A stretch of 5,718 nucleotides of DNA. Origin: an uncultured Erysipelotrichaceae bacterium (GTDB taxonomy: Bacteria > Bacillota_I > Bacilli_A > Erysipelotrichales > Erysipelotrichaceae). Location of the stretch: positions 1 through 5,718 of the forward strand of contig CALVCY010000153.1 in assembly GCA_944326175.1 (NCBI GenBank). Reading direction: 5' to 3'. A program made the translations under genes and the position numbers. The notes beneath the pieces were generated by a model. The model did not search any database. It saw only the letters and a program-made list of their open reading frames with translations, and was not told the origin of the DNA. Shown here in pieces: positions 5,598 to 5,718 of the stretch (the first letter of the stretch is position 1; the number at the start of each line of letters is the position of its first letter).

Positions 5598-5673
5598 TAT
5601 AAATTTTTGAGTGGGGATGCCATAGATGGGCTTTAAACTTCTGTGGTTCATTGCTCCCCAACTAAAATTTATA
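5598..5673 (+). other. 76-nt multi-stem hairpin downstream of the PASTA gene (possible structured RNA)
   Basis: Three nested stems can be drawn. The outer stem is TATAAATTTT (5598-5607) with AAAATTTATA (5664-5673), 10 bp. The middle stem is TGGGGA (5612-5617) with TCCCCA (5655-5660), 6 bp. The inner stem is CCATAGA (5620-5626) with TCTGTGG (5640-5646), 7 bp including one G-U, closed by a 13-nt loop. Internal loops separate the stems. It sits between the PASTA stop and a terminator. It could be a structured 3' end, a small RNA, a leader element of a gene beyond the window, or a miniature mobile element. I do not recognise a known riboswitch class. Stretch 5586-5718 contains no credible coding region. 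Confidence 0.5.
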
Positions 5674-5678
5674 AGCAT

Positions 5679-5718
5679 AGTCTCCCTGATTGCATTAACC
5701 AGGGAGACTTTTGTTTTT
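5679..5718 (+). terminator. Strong intrinsic terminator at the right end
   Basis: A 10-bp perfect stem, AGTCTCCCTG (5679-5688) with CAGGGAGACT (5700-5709), has an 11-nt loop and is followed by TTTTGTTTTT (T-rich from 5709 to 5718). It lies about 95 nt after the PASTA stop codon and most simply ends that transcript. If a plus-strand gene follows outside the window, it could instead be a leader terminator coupled to the preceding hairpin. Confidence 0.85.

Noticed and set aside
5598..5709. Known riboswitch (THF, preQ1, purine, fluoride or T-box)
   Set aside because: I compared the conserved motifs I remember for these classes and none fits the loops or internal bulges seen here.

Overview
The window looks like chromosomal DNA from a low-to-mid GC Gram-positive bacterium (Bacillota). 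The evidence is an nfo-cshB-ispH neighbourhood that, as I recall, is also found in Bacillus subtilis (yqfS, yqfR, yqfP), a membrane-anchored PASTA-repeat protein, a lipoprotein with a Gram-positive-type lipobox, and U-tract terminators. A finer placement, for example near Erysipelotrichia, is only a guess. No rRNA, tRNA, CRISPR array, insertion sequence or phage gene is visible.

Layout, left to right. (1) Minus strand: the first 26 codons of endonuclease IV (nfo) run off the left edge. The nfo start overlaps the stop codon of a complete CshB-like DEAD-box RNA helicase gene, forming a two-gene operon. (2) A short divergent control region of about 56 bp follows. (3) Plus strand: ispH, the last enzyme of the MEP isoprenoid pathway. 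(4) A bidirectional terminator lies between ispH and a convergent gene. (5) Minus strand: a small lipoprotein of unknown function. (6) A second divergent control region of 72 bp. (7) Plus strand: an 842-residue protein with an acidic cytoplasmic tail, one membrane segment and about nine extracellular PASTA-like repeats, but no kinase domain. (8) A 3' region with a 76-nt multi-stem hairpin and then a strong intrinsic terminator.

The genes fall into three functional groups: RNA/DNA maintenance (cshB, nfo), isoprenoid supply (ispH, which ultimately feeds undecaprenyl-phosphate for cell-wall synthesis), and the cell surface (lipoprotein and PASTA protein). A direct functional link between the groups is not shown by the sequence.

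The most interesting signals are these. Three of the four complete genes have an extended -10 element (TGATAnnnT) placed so that transcription should begin at or within about two bases of the start codon, with no Shine-Dalgarno sequence, which suggests leaderless mRNAs. The cshB and nfo genes in the same window have clear Shine-Dalgarno sequences. The ispH and cshB promoters overlap almost exactly back-to-back. The PASTA protein carries twelve extracellular cysteines that group into six close or same-repeat pairs. The 3' hairpin could be a structured RNA.
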